Shown here piece after piece: positions 7,742 to 17,784 of a stretch of DNA of 64,000 bases (its first letter is position 1; every line of letters begins with the position of its first letter). Both the position numbers and the translations under genes were made by a program. The stretch lies in the NCBI RefSeq assembly GCF_900019265.1, contig NZ_CYGX02000040.1, positions 24,951-88,950 on the forward strand, read 5' to 3'. This DNA is from Paraburkholderia ribeironis. Lineage in GTDB: Bacteria; Pseudomonadota; Gammaproteobacteria; Burkholderiales; Burkholderiaceae. The notes under the pieces were generated by a model that saw nothing but the letters and a program-made list of their open reading frames with translations, made no database searches and was not told the DNA's origin.

Positions 7742-9157
7742 ATGGACGAACAACAACAGCATCCGGAAACCCAACGCCCTGCCGCTCCGCCTTCCGCGCC
7801 GTCCGCAAGCGGCGCCCCGACCGGCGCGCCGGACTATGCCGCCGGCGCGGTGAAGCGGCACCGCGGCCGCAATATCGCACTGATCATCGCGGCGCTGGTC
7901 ATTCTCGGAGTCGTGGCGTGGCGCTGGCATCCGTGGGGCGGGCCCAGCGGCGACGCCAGCGGCGCGACCAGCGCCAGAAGCGCGAGCAGCGGCCGGGCGG
8001 GCCGTGGCGGGCCGGGCGCGATGGCCAACATGCCGCAACCGGTTCATGTGGCGGCTGCCACCCAGGGCGAGATGCCGGTGGTGCTGACCGCGCTCGGCAC
8101 GGTCACGCCGCTCGCCACCGTCACCGTGCTGCCGCAGTTGAGCGGCGTGCTGCAGGATGTGTATTTCAAGGAAGGCCAGATGGTCAAAAAGGGCGACGTG
8201 CTGGCCCAGATCGACCCACGCCCATTTCAGATCTCGCTGGAAAACGCCCAAGGCGTGCTGGTGCGCGACGAGGCGCTGTTGCAGACCGCCCGTCTCGACC
8301 TGAAGCGTTATCAGACGCTGCTCGCGCAGGATTCGATCGCCGGCCAGCAGGTCGATACGCAGGCGTCGCTCGTGCGGCAATACGAAGGCACGGTGAAGTC
8401 CGACAAGGCGAACATCGAGAGCTTCAAGCTCGACCTCATCTATGCACGCATCACCGCGCCGGTGTCGGGGCGCGTCGGTTTGCGCCAGGTCGACCCGGGC
8501 AACTACGTGACGTCGAGCCTCTCCACGGGCATCGTCGTGATTACGCAGTTGCAGCCGATCAGCGTGATCTTCACCACCTCCGAAGACAACCTGCAGCAGA
8601 TCATCCAGCACACGCGCAACGGCGAGCAGCTGTCGGCCACCGCGTATGACCGCGCCAACACCACGCCGCTCGAAGTGGGTTCGCTCAAAACGATGGACAA
8701 TCAGATCGACACCACCACCGGCACGGTCCGGCTGCGCGCGATCTTCCAGAATGACGACAGCCGGCTGTTCCCGAATCAGTTCGTGAATACACGTCTGCTG
8801 GTCGATACGATCAAGGATGCGGTGATCGTGCCGACCACGGCCGTGCTCAACGGTTCGATGGGTCAGTTCGTGTACGTCGTGAAGCCGGACAATACGGTGA
8901 CGGTGCGTCCGGTCAAGATCGGCCCGGTCGACGGCGAGCGCACCAGCATCAAATCCGGCTTGCAGGTTGGCGAGCGCGTCGTGACCGACGGTTCGGACCG
9001 GCTGCGCGAAGGCGCGAAGATCACGATTCCGGCCGAGCGGCCACGCGGTGCCGGTGGTGCCGGTGGTGCCGGTGGTGCGAGCGGCGCGGCCGCGGCCTCG
9101 GCCGCCTCGGGCGCTCACGCGCATCACGGCAAACACGCGGCGCAAGCCTCGCAATAA
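7742..9157 (+). CDS. mdtA: RND efflux periplasmic adaptor MdtA-like
   Basis: 471 residues from the ATG at 7742. A cytoplasmic proline-rich start is followed by one membrane anchor (about 44-60: IALIIAALVILGVVAW). The adaptor core then comes in the usual order: barrel-sandwich entry TALGTVTPLATVTVLPQLSG, a lipoyl motif FKEGQMVKKGDVLAQIDPRPF, an alpha-hairpin (about 165-220), the second lipoyl half (ITAPVSGRVGLRQVDPGNYV) and a beta-barrel. It bridges the inner-membrane pump to an outer-membrane channel. The C-terminus ends in a Gly/Ala/His tail (AGGAGGAGGASG...) longer than typical. First gene of an mdtABC operon, 18 nt before mdtB. No outer-membrane factor gene is in this operon. Confidence 0.9.
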   Translation: MDEQQQHPETQRPAAPPSAPSASGAPTGAPDYAAGAVKRHRGRNIALIIAALVILGVVAWRWHPWGGPSGDASGATSARSASSGRAGRGGPGAMANMPQPVHVAAATQGEMPVVLTALGTVTPLATVTVLPQLSGVLQDVYFKEGQMVKKGDVLAQIDPRPFQISLENAQGVLVRDEALLQTARLDLKRYQTLLAQDSIAGQQVDTQASLVRQYEGTVKSDKANIESFKLDLIYARITAPVSGRVGLRQVDPGNYVTSSLSTGIVVITQLQPISVIFTTSEDNLQQIIQHTRNGEQLSATAYDRANTTPLEVGSLKTMDNQIDTTTGTVRLRAIFQNDDSRLFPNQFVNTRLLVDTIKDAVIVPTTAVLNGSMGQFVYVVKPDNTVTVRPVKIGPVDGERTSIKSGLQVGERVVTDGSDRLREGAKITIPAERPRGAGGAGGAGGASGAAAASAASGAHAHHGKHAAQASQ

Positions 9158-9175
9158 AGGCATGGCACTCACCGC

Positions 9176-12100
9176 ATGAATCCATCCCGCGCTTTCATTC
9201 TGCGCCCCGTCGGCACCGCGCTGCTGATGGCGGCCATCATGCTGGTCGGCCTCGTCGCGCTGCGCTTCCTGCCGCTCTCCGCACTGCCCGAGGTCGACTA
9301 CCCGACGATCCAGGTGCAGACCTTTTATCCGGGCGCGAGCCCGGACGTGATGACGTCGTCCGTGACCGCGCCGCTCGAGCGGCAGTTCGGGCAGATGCCG
9401 TCGTTGAATCAGATGTCGTCGCAAAGCTCGGCCGGCTCGTCGATCATCACGCTGCAATTCAGCCTCGATTTGCCGCTCGACATCGCCGAGCAGGAAGTCC
9501 AGGCCGCGATCAACGCGGCCGGCAACCTGCTGCCTGCGGATCTGCCCGCGCCGCCGATCTACGCGAAGGTCAATCCGGCCGACGCGCCGATCATGACGCT
9601 CGCGATCACCTCGAAGACACTGCCGATGACCCAGGTGCAGGACATGGCCGACACGCGTCTTGCGCAGAAAATTTCGCAGGTCGCGGGGGTGGGTCTGGTG
9701 AGCCTGTCGGGCGGCCAGCGCCCGGCCGTGCGCATCCAGGCGAACCCGCGCGCCCTGGCCGCCTACGGTCTGAACCTGGACGATCTGCGCACCACGATCT
9801 CGAACCTGAACGTCAACACGCCGAAGGGCAACTTCGACGGCCCGACGCGCAACTACACGATCAACTCGAACGATCAGCTCACCGACGCCGAGCAGTACAA
9901 GAGCGCGGTGATCGCGTACAAGAGCGGCCGCCCGGTGATGCTGACCGACGTCGCCAGCATCGTCGAGGGGCCGGAGAACACCAGGCTCGGCGCGTGGGTC
10001 GACAACACGCCGGCGATCATCCTGAACGTGCAGCGCCAGCCGGGCGCCAACGTGATTCAGGTGGTGGACAGCATCAAGACGCTGCTGCCGCAATTGCAGC
10101 GGGCGCTGCCCGCCGCGCTCGACGTGCAGATCGTCACCGACCGCACCACCACGATCCGCGCGTCGGTGCGCGACGTGCAGTTCGAACTGGCGATGTCGGT
10201 GGTGCTGGTGGTGCTGGTGATGTACCTGTTCCTCGCCAACGTCTACGCGACCATCATCCCGAGTCTGTCGGTGCCGCTGTCGCTGATCGGCACGCTCGCC
10301 GTGATGTACCTGTGCGGCTTCTCGCTGGACAACCTCTCGCTGATGGCGCTGACCATCGCGACCGGCTTCGTGGTCGACGACGCGATCGTGATGATCGAGA
10401 ACATCGCGCGCTACGTCGAGGAAGGCGACTCGGCGCTCGAAGCGGCGCTGAAGGGTTCGAAACAGATCGGCTTCACGATCATTTCGCTGACGGTGTCGCT
10501 GATCGCCGTGCTGATCCCGCTGCTCTTCATGGGCAACGTGGTCGGGCGGCTGTTCCACGAATTCGCGATCACGCTCGCGGTGACCATCGTGATTTCGGCG
10601 GTCGTGTCGCTCACGCTCGTGCCGATGATGTGCGCGAAGCTGCTGCGGCACACGCCGCCGCCCGACAGCAATCGCTTCGAGGCGAAGGCGCACCGCTTCA
10701 TCGACTGGGTGATCGCCCGCTACGGGGTCGCGCTCACGTGGGTGCTGAACCGCCAACGCGCCACGCTGTTCGTCGCAGTGCTCACGCTGGTGCTGACCGG
10801 CGTGCTGTATGTGTACATTCCGAAGGGCTTCTTCCCGGTGCAGGATACCGGGGTGATCCAGGCGATCACACAGGCGCCGCAATCGGTTTCGTATGCGTCG
10901 ATGGCCGAGCGCCAGCAGGCACTCGCCGCGCAGATCCTGAAGAACCCGGACGTCGAAAGCCTGACGTCGTTCATCGGCGTGGACGGCACCAACATCACGC
11001 TGAACAGCGGCCGCATGCTGATCAACCTGAAGCCGCGCGACGACCGCAGCAACACCGCGAGCGAAGTGATCCGCCAGTTGCAGAAGGACGTCGCGCATAT
11101 TGCCGGCGTGTCGCTGTTCATGCAGCCGGTGCAGGATCTGACGATCGATTCGACCGTGAGCCCGACGCAGTACCAGTTCATGCTGACCGATCCGAACATC
11201 AGCGAATTCACGACGTGGGTGCCGAAGCTGGTCGACCGGCTCAAGCAGTCGCCCGAACTCGCGGACGTGGCGACCGATCTGCAGGACAACGGCCGCTCGG
11301 TGTTCATCGAAATCGACCGCGCCACCGCGTCGCGCTTCGGCATCACGCCGGCCACCATCGACAGTGCGCTGTACGACGCGTTCGGCCAGCGCATCATCTC
11401 GACCATCTTCACGCAGTCGAACCAGTACCGCGTGATTCTGGAAGTGCGGCCCGACATGCAGCACTACACCGAGTCGCTGAACTCGATCTATCTGCCCTCC
11501 TCGACGTCCTCGGGCGGCCAGGTGCCGCTGTCGTCGATCGCGAAGTTCATCGAAAAACCCGCGCCGCTGCTCGTCACGCACCTGAGCCAGTTCCCGGCCA
11601 CCACGGTGTCGTTCAACCTCGCGCCGGGCTCGTCGCTCGGCGCGGCCGTTCGCGCGATCGATCAGGCGGAGCAGGACGTCGGCTTGCCGGCCTCGTTCCA
11701 GACACGCTTCCAGGGCGCGGCGCTGGCGTTTCAGGCGTCGCTCGCCAACGAGCTGTTCCTGATCCTCGCCGCGATCGTCACGATGTACATCGTGCTCGGC
11801 GTGCTGTACGAGAGCTTCATCCATCCCATCACGATCCTGTCGACGCTGCCGTCGGCCGGCGTCGGCGCACTGCTCGCGCTGCTCATCACCGGGCACGATC
11901 TGGACATCATCGGCATCATCGGCATCGTGCTGCTGATCGGTATCGTGAAGAAGAACGCGATCATGATGATCGACTTCGCGCTCTACGCCGAGCGCGAGGA
12001 GAGCAAGCCGCCGCGCGAAGCGATCTACCAGGCGTGTCTGCTGCGCTTCCGGCCGATCCTGATGACCACGCTCGCGGCCCTGCTCGGCGCGCTGCCGCTG

Positions 12101-12310
12101 ATGCTCGGCACCGGCGCTGGTTCGGAGCTGCGCCGGCCGCTCGGTATCGCGATTGCGGGCGGCCTGATCGTCAGCCAGTTGCTGACGCTGTTCACCACGC
12201 CGGTGATCTACCTCGCGTTCGATTCGCTCGGCCGCCGCGTGCGCGAGCGCTTCAATCGCGGCGGGCCGGCGAGCGGCACGACACCGCCCGCCACCGATGC
12301 AGGGAACTGA
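9176..12310 (+). CDS. mdtB: RND multidrug efflux permease MdtB-like
   Basis: 1044 residues, the standard HAE1 RND size. Architecture is TM1 (about 12-32), first porter domain, TM2-TM6, second porter domain and TM7-TM12. The proton-relay acidic pair Asp401-Asp402 is intact in ATGFVVDDAIVMIEN. The TM12-side repeat LIGIVKKNAIMMIDFAL is also present. MdtB pairs with MdtC in a heterotrimer that exports bile salts, novobiocin and similar compounds in enterobacteria. Substrates here are inferred by homology. It starts 18 nt after mdtA and is followed by mdtC after 3 nt, so the genes are co-transcribed. Confidence 0.93.
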   Translation: MNPSRAFILRPVGTALLMAAIMLVGLVALRFLPLSALPEVDYPTIQVQTFYPGASPDVMTSSVTAPLERQFGQMPSLNQMSSQSSAGSSIITLQFSLDLPLDIAEQEVQAAINAAGNLLPADLPAPPIYAKVNPADAPIMTLAITSKTLPMTQVQDMADTRLAQKISQVAGVGLVSLSGGQRPAVRIQANPRALAAYGLNLDDLRTTISNLNVNTPKGNFDGPTRNYTINSNDQLTDAEQYKSAVIAYKSGRPVMLTDVASIVEGPENTRLGAWVDNTPAIILNVQRQPGANVIQVVDSIKTLLPQLQRALPAALDVQIVTDRTTTIRASVRDVQFELAMSVVLVVLVMYLFLANVYATIIPSLSVPLSLIGTLAVMYLCGFSLDNLSLMALTIATGFVVDDAIVMIENIARYVEEGDSALEAALKGSKQIGFTIISLTVSLIAVLIPLLFMGNVVGRLFHEFAITLAVTIVISAVVSLTLVPMMCAKLLRHTPPPDSNRFEAKAHRFIDWVIARYGVALTWVLNRQRATLFVAVLTLVLTGVLYVYIPKGFFPVQDTGVIQAITQAPQSVSYASMAERQQALAAQILKNPDVESLTSFIGVDGTNITLNSGRMLINLKPRDDRSNTASEVIRQLQKDVAHIAGVSLFMQPVQDLTIDSTVSPTQYQFMLTDPNISEFTTWVPKLVDRLKQSPELADVATDLQDNGRSVFIEIDRATASRFGITPATIDSALYDAFGQRIISTIFTQSNQYRVILEVRPDMQHYTESLNSIYLPSSTSSGGQVPLSSIAKFIEKPAPLLVTHLSQFPATTVSFNLAPGSSLGAAVRAIDQAEQDVGLPASFQTRFQGAALAFQASLANELFLILAAIVTMYIVLGVLYESFIHPITILSTLPSAGVGALLALLITGHDLDIIGIIGIVLLIGIVKKNAIMMIDFALYAEREESKPPREAIYQACLLRFRPILMTTLAALLGALPLMLGTGAGSELRRPLGIAIAGGLIVSQLLTLFTTPVIYLAFDSLGRRVRERFNRGGPASGTTPPATDAGN

Positions 12311-12313
12311 GCG

Positions 12314-15300
12314 ATGAACCTGTCGCGTCCGTTTATCGCCCGCCCGATCGCCACCACGCTGCTGGCGATCGGCATCGCGCTGGCCGGCGCGTTCGCGTTC
12401 ACCAAACTGCCGGTCGCGCCGCTGCCGCAGGTCGATTTCCCGACCATCTCGATTCAGGCCACGTTGCCGGGCGCGAGCCCGGAGACGGTCGCCACCAGCG
12501 TCGCGAGTCCGCTCGAACGGCACCTGGGCTCGATCGCCGATGTCACCGAAATGACCTCGATGAGCGCGGTGGGCTCCACGCGGATCACGATGCAGTTCGG
12601 CCTGAATCGCGACATCAACGGCGCGGCGCGCGACGTGCAGGCCGCGATCAACGCCGCGCGTGCCGATCTGCCGACCAGCCTGCGCAGCAACCCGACTTAT
12701 CACAAGGTCAACCCCGCCGACGCGCCGATCCTGATTCTGGCGCTCACATCGAATACGCGGACCGCCGGCCAGTTGTACGACTCGGCGGCCACCGTGCTGC
12801 AGCAGTCGCTGTCGCAGGTGAACGGGATCGGCGAAGTGGACGTGAGCGGCTCGGCCAACCCGGCCGTGCGCGTCGAACTCGAGCCGCATGCGCTCTCGCA
12901 CTACGGCATTGGTCTGGAGGACGTGCGCGCGGCGCTCGCCGCAGCCAACGCGAACAGCCCGAAAGGCTCGATCGATTTCGGCGCGAATCGCGTGCAGATC
13001 TACACCAACGACCAGGCGAGCAAGGCCTCGCAGTACAAGGATCTGGTCATCGCCTATCGCAACGGCGCGCCAGTCAAGCTCTCCGACATGGCCGAGGTGG
13101 TCGATTCCGTCGAAGATCTGCGCAACCTCGGTCTCTTCAACGGCAAGAGTTCGGTGCTGGTGATCCTGTACCGCCAGCCAGGCGCGAACATTATCGAAAC
13201 GGTCGACCGCGTGAAGGCGATGCTGCCGCAACTGCACGCGTCGCTGCCCGCCGACGTCGACATCACGCCGACCGCCGACCGCTCCACCACGATCCGCGCG
13301 TCGCTGCGCGACACCCAGCACACGCTGGTGATCGCGATCGCGCTGGTGGTGATGGTGGTGTTCCTGTTCCTGCGCAACTGGCGCGCCACGCTGATTCCGA
13401 GTGTGGTCGTGCCGCTGTCGATCATCGGCACGTTCGCCGCGATGTATCTGCTGGACTTTTCGATCGACAACCTGTCGTTGATGGCGTTGACGATCGCGAC
13501 CGGCTTCGTGGTCGACGACGCGATCGTGGTGCTGGAGAATATTTCCCGCCATATCGAGAACGGCGTGCCACGCATGAAGGCCGCGTTCCTCGGCGCACGC
13601 GAAGTCGGCTTCACGGTGATGTCGATCAGCATTTCGCTGGTCGCCGTGTTCCTGCCGATCCTGCTGATGGGCGGCATCGTCGGCCGGCTGTTCCGCGAGT
13701 TCGCGCTGACGCTGTCGCTGGCAATCGCCGTATCGCTGATCGTCTCCCTCACGCTCACGCCGATGATGTGTTCGCGCCTGCTGCGCGAGCCGCACGAGAA
13801 GAAGGCGGAAAGCCGCTTCGGCCGCTGGCTCGAGCGCGGCTTCACGTCGATGCAGCGCGGCTACGAACGCACGCTAGGCTGGGCACTGCTGCATCCGCGC
13901 CTGATCGTGACGATCTTGCTGCTGACCATCGGCCTGAACATCTGGCTATACATCATCGTGCCGAAGGGCTTCTTCCCACAGCAGGACACCGGGCGGATGA
14001 TCGGCGGCATTCAGGCCGATCAGAGCACCTCGTTCCAGGCGATGAAGGGCAAGTTCTCGCAGATGATGGACATCGTCGGCAAGAACCCGGCGGTGGACAG
14101 CGTGGTCGGCTTCACCGGCGGCCGGCAGACCAACTCGGGCTTCATGTTCGTTTCGCTGAAACCGAAAAGCGAGCGCGGCCTGTCCGCCGATCAGGTGATG
14201 CAGCAACTGCGCGCGCCGCTCGGCGATGTGGCCGGCGCACGCACTTTCCTGCAGGCGGTGCAGGACATCCGCGTCGGCGGACGCCAATCGAATGCGCAGT
14301 ACCAGTTCACGCTGCTGGCCGATTCGACGTCCGACCTGTACCTGTGGGGCCCCAAGCTGACCGAGGCGCTGCAGGCGCGCCGTGAACTGGCCGACGTGAA
14401 CTCCGACCAGCAGCAAGGCGGCCTCGAAGCGATGGTGACGATCGACCGCGCCACCGCGTCGCGTCTGGGCATCCGCCCGGCGCAAATCGACAACACCTTG
14501 TACGACGCGTTCGGCCAGCGCCAGGTGTCGACCATCTATAACCCGCTGAATCAGTATCACGTCGTGATGGAAGTCGCGCCGCGCTACTGGCAGAGCCCGC
14601 AGACGTTGCGCGAGCTCTTCATCAGCACGTCGGGCGGCAGCGCGAGCGGCGCGCAGACCACCAACGCGCCGGCGGGCACGGTGACGAAGGAAACCGCGGC
14701 GACCACCAGCGCAGCGACCACCAGCGCGGCGACCGGCGGCACCGCGGGCACTACCGCATCGAGCACGGCGAGCATCGCCGCCGACTCCGCGCGCAACCAG
14801 GCGATCAATTCGATTGCGGCGAGCGGCAAGTCGAGCGCGTCGTCGGGATCGGCCGTGTCGACCTCGAAGGAAACCATGGTGCCGTTGTCGGCGATCGCGG
14901 CCTTCGGGCCGGGAACCACGCCGTTGTCGGTGAATCACCAGAGCCAGTTCGTCGCCTCGAGCATCTCGTTCAATCTGCCGCCGGGCGTGTCCTTGTCGAC
15001 GGCGACCCAGGCAATCTACGACACGATGGCCCAGATCGGCATGCCGGCGACGATTCACGGCAGTTTCCAAGGCACCGCCCAGGCATTCCAGCAGTCGATG
15101 TCCGACCAGCCGATCCTGGTCCTGGCCGCGCTCGCAGCGGTGTATATCGTGCTGGGGATACTCTACGAGAGCTATATCCACCCGCTCACGATTCTCTCGA
15201 CGCTGCCTTCGGCAGGCCTCGGCGCGTTGCTGGCGCTGCTGCTGTTTCGGACCGAGTTCAGCATCATCGCGCTGATCGGCGTGATCCTGCTGATCGGCAT

Positions 15301-15640
15301 CGTGAAGAAGAACGCGATCATGATGATCGACTTCGCGATCGAAGCATCGCGGCAGGGACTGTCGTCACGCGACGCGATTTTCCAGGCGTGTCTGCTGCGC
15401 TTCCGGCCGATCATGATGACCACCTTCGCCGCGATGCTCGGCGCACTGCCGCTCGCGTTCGGACGCGGCGAAGGCGCGGAGTTGCGCGCGCCGCTGGGGA
15501 TCGCGATCGTCGGCGGGCTGATCGTCAGCCAGGTGCTCACGCTCTATACGACGCCGGTGGTGTATCTGTACATGGATCGGATCCGCGTGCGGTGGGAGGC
15601 GAGGAAGGCTCGCAAGACAGGCGTGGCGCCTTCTGCGTGA
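12314..15640 (+). CDS. mdtC: RND multidrug efflux permease MdtC-like with low-complexity insertion
   Basis: 1108 residues, about 80 longer than MdtC proteins (about 1025-1030). The core is normal: N-terminal FIARPIATTLLAIGIALAGAF helix, proton-relay pair Asp401-Asp402 in GFVVDDAIVVLEN, and LIGIVKKNAIMMIDFAI near the C-terminus. The excess is one block at about 773-853, made almost only of Ala, Ser, Thr and Gly (TSAATTSAATGGTAGTT type). It interrupts the second periplasmic domain between LRELFISTS and ETMVPLSAIAAF, a loop that faces the periplasm or adaptor. The 3-nt spacing after mdtB implies translational coupling. Confidence 0.92.
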   Translation: MNLSRPFIARPIATTLLAIGIALAGAFAFTKLPVAPLPQVDFPTISIQATLPGASPETVATSVASPLERHLGSIADVTEMTSMSAVGSTRITMQFGLNRDINGAARDVQAAINAARADLPTSLRSNPTYHKVNPADAPILILALTSNTRTAGQLYDSAATVLQQSLSQVNGIGEVDVSGSANPAVRVELEPHALSHYGIGLEDVRAALAAANANSPKGSIDFGANRVQIYTNDQASKASQYKDLVIAYRNGAPVKLSDMAEVVDSVEDLRNLGLFNGKSSVLVILYRQPGANIIETVDRVKAMLPQLHASLPADVDITPTADRSTTIRASLRDTQHTLVIAIALVVMVVFLFLRNWRATLIPSVVVPLSIIGTFAAMYLLDFSIDNLSLMALTIATGFVVDDAIVVLENISRHIENGVPRMKAAFLGAREVGFTVMSISISLVAVFLPILLMGGIVGRLFREFALTLSLAIAVSLIVSLTLTPMMCSRLLREPHEKKAESRFGRWLERGFTSMQRGYERTLGWALLHPRLIVTILLLTIGLNIWLYIIVPKGFFPQQDTGRMIGGIQADQSTSFQAMKGKFSQMMDIVGKNPAVDSVVGFTGGRQTNSGFMFVSLKPKSERGLSADQVMQQLRAPLGDVAGARTFLQAVQDIRVGGRQSNAQYQFTLLADSTSDLYLWGPKLTEALQARRELADVNSDQQQGGLEAMVTIDRATASRLGIRPAQIDNTLYDAFGQRQVSTIYNPLNQYHVVMEVAPRYWQSPQTLRELFISTSGGSASGAQTTNAPAGTVTKETAATTSAATTSAATGGTAGTTASSTASIAADSARNQAINSIAASGKSSASSGSAVSTSKETMVPLSAIAAFGPGTTPLSVNHQSQFVASSISFNLPPGVSLSTATQAIYDTMAQIGMPATIHGSFQGTAQAFQQSMSDQPILVLAALAAVYIVLGILYESYIHPLTILSTLPSAGLGALLALLLFRTEFSIIALIGVILLIGIVKKNAIMMIDFAIEASRQGLSSRDAIFQACLLRFRPIMMTTFAAMLGALPLAFGRGEGAELRAPLGIAIVGGLIVSQVLTLYTTPVVYLYMDRIRVRWEARKARKTGVAPSA

Positions 15641-15688
15641 GTTGTTGGCCGCGCGGCGCGTGTTGTCGTGTGTCGTGGGGCAGCGGAA

Positions 15689-15708
15689 CGCGCCGCGAAG
15701 GCGGCGCG
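15689..15708. terminator. Hairpin between convergent mdtC and peroxiredoxin genes
   Basis: A perfect 8-bp stem (cgcgccgc/gcggcgcg) with a gaag tetraloop sits 49 nt after mdtC and 18 nt beyond the convergent peroxiredoxin stop. No U-tract is present, so it may be a bidirectional weak or Rho-assisted terminator. Confidence 0.4.
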
Positions 15709-15725
15709 CAAAACGAGCGGTACGC

Positions 15726-16283
15726 CTACTTATGCGTATCCGCCCAATCCTTCAGCGCTTTCAACGTGTTCTCGACGTGCTTCTCCGGCGACAGGCTCGT
15801 GTACTCATAGATGATCTTGCCGTCCGGCGCGATCACGTACGACACGCGATTGGCCATCGAGTTGTGCAGCGGCATGCCGGCATCGTACGCAGGGATCACT
15901 TTCGAGTCGGCGTCCGCCGCAACCGGGAATTTGCTGCGGCATTCGCTCACTGAAAACTTCGTCAACGTGTCGATGTTGTCGTGCGACACGCCGATCACCG
16001 TTGCGCCATATTTCTTGTACTCGTCGACGGCGTCGGCGAACTCGTGAGCTTCGATCGTGCAGCCCTTGGTAAAGGCGGCCGGATAGAAGTACAGCACCAC
16101 CGGCCCTTTCTTCAATTGCTCGGTCAGCGAATACGTGTAGGTCTTGCCGCCCAGCGACGCCTGCGCGGTGAACGGCGGCGCCTCGTCGCCCGGCTTGAGC
16201 GTCGCCGAGGCGCTCAGCGAATACAGCGCGAATCCGGCCGACATGACGGCGGCCAGCGTCATCGGTATGAATGCTCTCTTCAT
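15726..16283 (-). CDS. Exported peroxiredoxin (AhpC/TSA, PrxQ/BCP-like)
   Basis: 185 residues from the ATG at 16283, supported by ggagga seven nt upstream; an in-frame upstream start would lack that site. Residues 1-27 look like a Sec signal peptide ending in SASA, so the mature enzyme is periplasmic. The thioredoxin-fold core contains the peroxidatic cysteine Cys75 in FTKGCTIEAHEF. A second cysteine, Cys115 in SECRSKFP, lies 40 residues on, the spacing of PrxQ proteins with a helix-3 resolving cysteine rather than the C-x4-C type. It reduces H2O2 and organic peroxides using a thiol partner. No dedicated reductase is adjacent. Confidence 0.9.
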   Translation of the reverse strand: MKRAFIPMTLAAVMSAGFALYSLSASATLKPGDEAPPFTAQASLGGKTYTYSLTEQLKKGPVVLYFYPAAFTKGCTIEAHEFADAVDEYKKYGATVIGVSHDNIDTLTKFSVSECRSKFPVAADADSKVIPAYDAGMPLHNSMANRVSYVIAPDGKIIYEYTSLSPEKHVENTLKALKDWADTHK

Positions 16284-16446
16284 CGGTTCCTCCAGGCGTG
16301 CATGCACGCGCTTCGTCCATTGAATCGACAGCGGCGGTGTTCAGCGCAACGCCATCCGTCCCCAGACGCTATTGGAACACGTCCGCGCGAAGCCTGCCGC
16401 ATGCCGCGGCAAGCACGCCCCGCCGGGCTGCGAGCCGCTTGCCCGC

Positions 16447-17784
16447 TCAGGCAACTGCTTCCTCGATATGCGCGCCGAACCACGCGGCCGCCGACAGATT
16501 CAGCCCGGACAACACGTCGGGTGTCAGCGCCGCGAAGCCGGCCGGCGCATCGGGGGCGGCCGCGAGCGATGCCGCGTCGCCGCCCTCGCCCGCCACTTCG
16601 GCCAGCTGCAGCAAGACGCCGAGTTCACCACGGCGCGACACGATCGCCTCGCAGATGTGCGGCGCGAGGCCGAGCTTCTCCAGCACCGCGTCTGGCGTGC
16701 TGCCGAGCACCACGTGGACCAGCGAAAAAATGCCGGTCATGAACGCGGCATCGGCGAATTCGTCGTCAGACGGACGCAGCCAGCCGGCGGCAAGCTCCAT
16801 GAAGCGCGAGCGCGTGCCGGCCAGTTGCACCAGCGGATCGGCGCGCCACGGCAGATCGCCGCTGTCCGCATACAGCAGCAGTTGCGCCCAGCGCGCGATC
16901 TGCCGCGTGCCGGCAGCGATGATCGCCTCGCGCAGCGACGCAATATTGCGTCCAAGCCCAAACGCGCCCGAATTGACGAGGCGCAGCAGTTGCACCACCA
17001 CGCCCGGGTTCAGCTTCAGCTCGGGTTCGAGTTCGACGATGCCGGCGTCGCGCGAGAGCAGCGCTAGCAGGCGCAGCAGGCCCGGCCGCAGCGAGCGGTT
17101 GCGCGGCGCGGCCAGCACCTGCGGCCGCGCGAAGAAATACCCCTGGAACAGCTCGAAGCCGAGCTCGCGTGCGAGCGCGAAGTCCTCACGCGTTTCGATC
17201 TTCTCCGCGAGCAGCATCTTGCCGTGCTCGCGCACGGTAGCGGCCAGTTCGGCGAGCGCGCCACGCCGGGCCTGCAGAAAGTCGACCTTGACGATGTCGG
17301 CGCATGGCAGCCTGCCGATCAGCTCGTCCGACAGTTCGCTGACGTCGTCGAGCGCGATCTGGAAACCGGCGCGGCGCAGCTCGCCTAGCCGGCGTACCAG
17401 TTGCACGTCGAAGCTGACGGTTTCGAGAATCTCGAGCACGAAGCGCTCGGGCGGCATCAGATGAACGAACTCGCTGAACAGCAGCGTACGGTCGATGTTG
17501 ACGAAGCCGCGGTGCTGCCCCAGCACGGCCGGCACGCCGATCCCGCCGATCGCACGCGCCACCACCTGGGCGGACGCCTGGGCATCGTCGCCGATTTCGG
17601 CGTAGTTATGCGCGCCGGATCGAAACAGCAGCTCGTACGCGTTGACCGCGCCGTCGCGATCGAGGATCGGTTGGCGCCCCAGGTAGACGAACTGCGGGGC
17701 TCCGGTGGGATCGCCGTCGTCTGCGAATGTGTCAAGCACCTCGATGTGCCGGGTAAAGTCCCTGGCAATATGACGTTCTGACAT
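16447..17784 (-). CDS. EAL-HDOD signalling protein (YuxH-like)
   Basis: 445 residues. An N-terminal EAL-type domain (about 30-230) precedes an HDOD domain (about 240-420). EAL landmarks are mostly kept: GRQPILDRDG, YELLFR (ELL instead of EAL), FVNIDRTLLF, LEILETV, ALDDVSEL, VKVDFLQ, AEKIETRED and FQGYFFARP. c-di-GMP hydrolysis or at least binding is therefore possible. The HDOD part has LNPGVVVQLLRLVNSGAFGLGRNIASL. HDOD proteins are output modules linked to motility, biofilm and stress regulation. A more degenerate paralogue lies at 21694-23049. It is transcribed alone, divergent from the GGDEF-EAL gene at 18089. Confidence 0.85.
   Translation of the reverse strand: MSERHIARDFTRHIEVLDTFADDGDPTGAPQFVYLGRQPILDRDGAVNAYELLFRSGAHNYAEIGDDAQASAQVVARAIGGIGVPAVLGQHRGFVNIDRTLLFSEFVHLMPPERFVLEILETVSFDVQLVRRLGELRRAGFQIALDDVSELSDELIGRLPCADIVKVDFLQARRGALAELAATVREHGKMLLAEKIETREDFALARELGFELFQGYFFARPQVLAAPRNRSLRPGLLRLLALLSRDAGIVELEPELKLNPGVVVQLLRLVNSGAFGLGRNIASLREAIIAAGTRQIARWAQLLLYADSGDLPWRADPLVQLAGTRSRFMELAAGWLRPSDDEFADAAFMTGIFSLVHVVLGSTPDAVLEKLGLAPHICEAIVSRRGELGVLLQLAEVAGEGGDAASLAAAPDAPAGFAALTPDVLSGLNLSAAAWFGAHIEEAVA

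Noticed and set aside
7577..13795. A minus-strand open frame of about 2,070 codons antisense to mdtABC
   Set aside because: It mirrors the codon structure of strongly conserved RND genes. The product is an Arg/His/Asp/Gln-rich low-complexity string with no domain, a known artefact of GC-rich codon bias.
9994..14385. A plus-strand open frame of about 1,460 codons in another frame over mdtB/mdtC
   Set aside because: Arg/Ala/His-rich translation without motifs, lying inside two certain genes; a frame shadow.
13946..15181. Minus-strand frame of 411 codons antisense to mdtC
   Set aside because: No start context, no motif, and an Arg-rich composition typical of antisense shadows.
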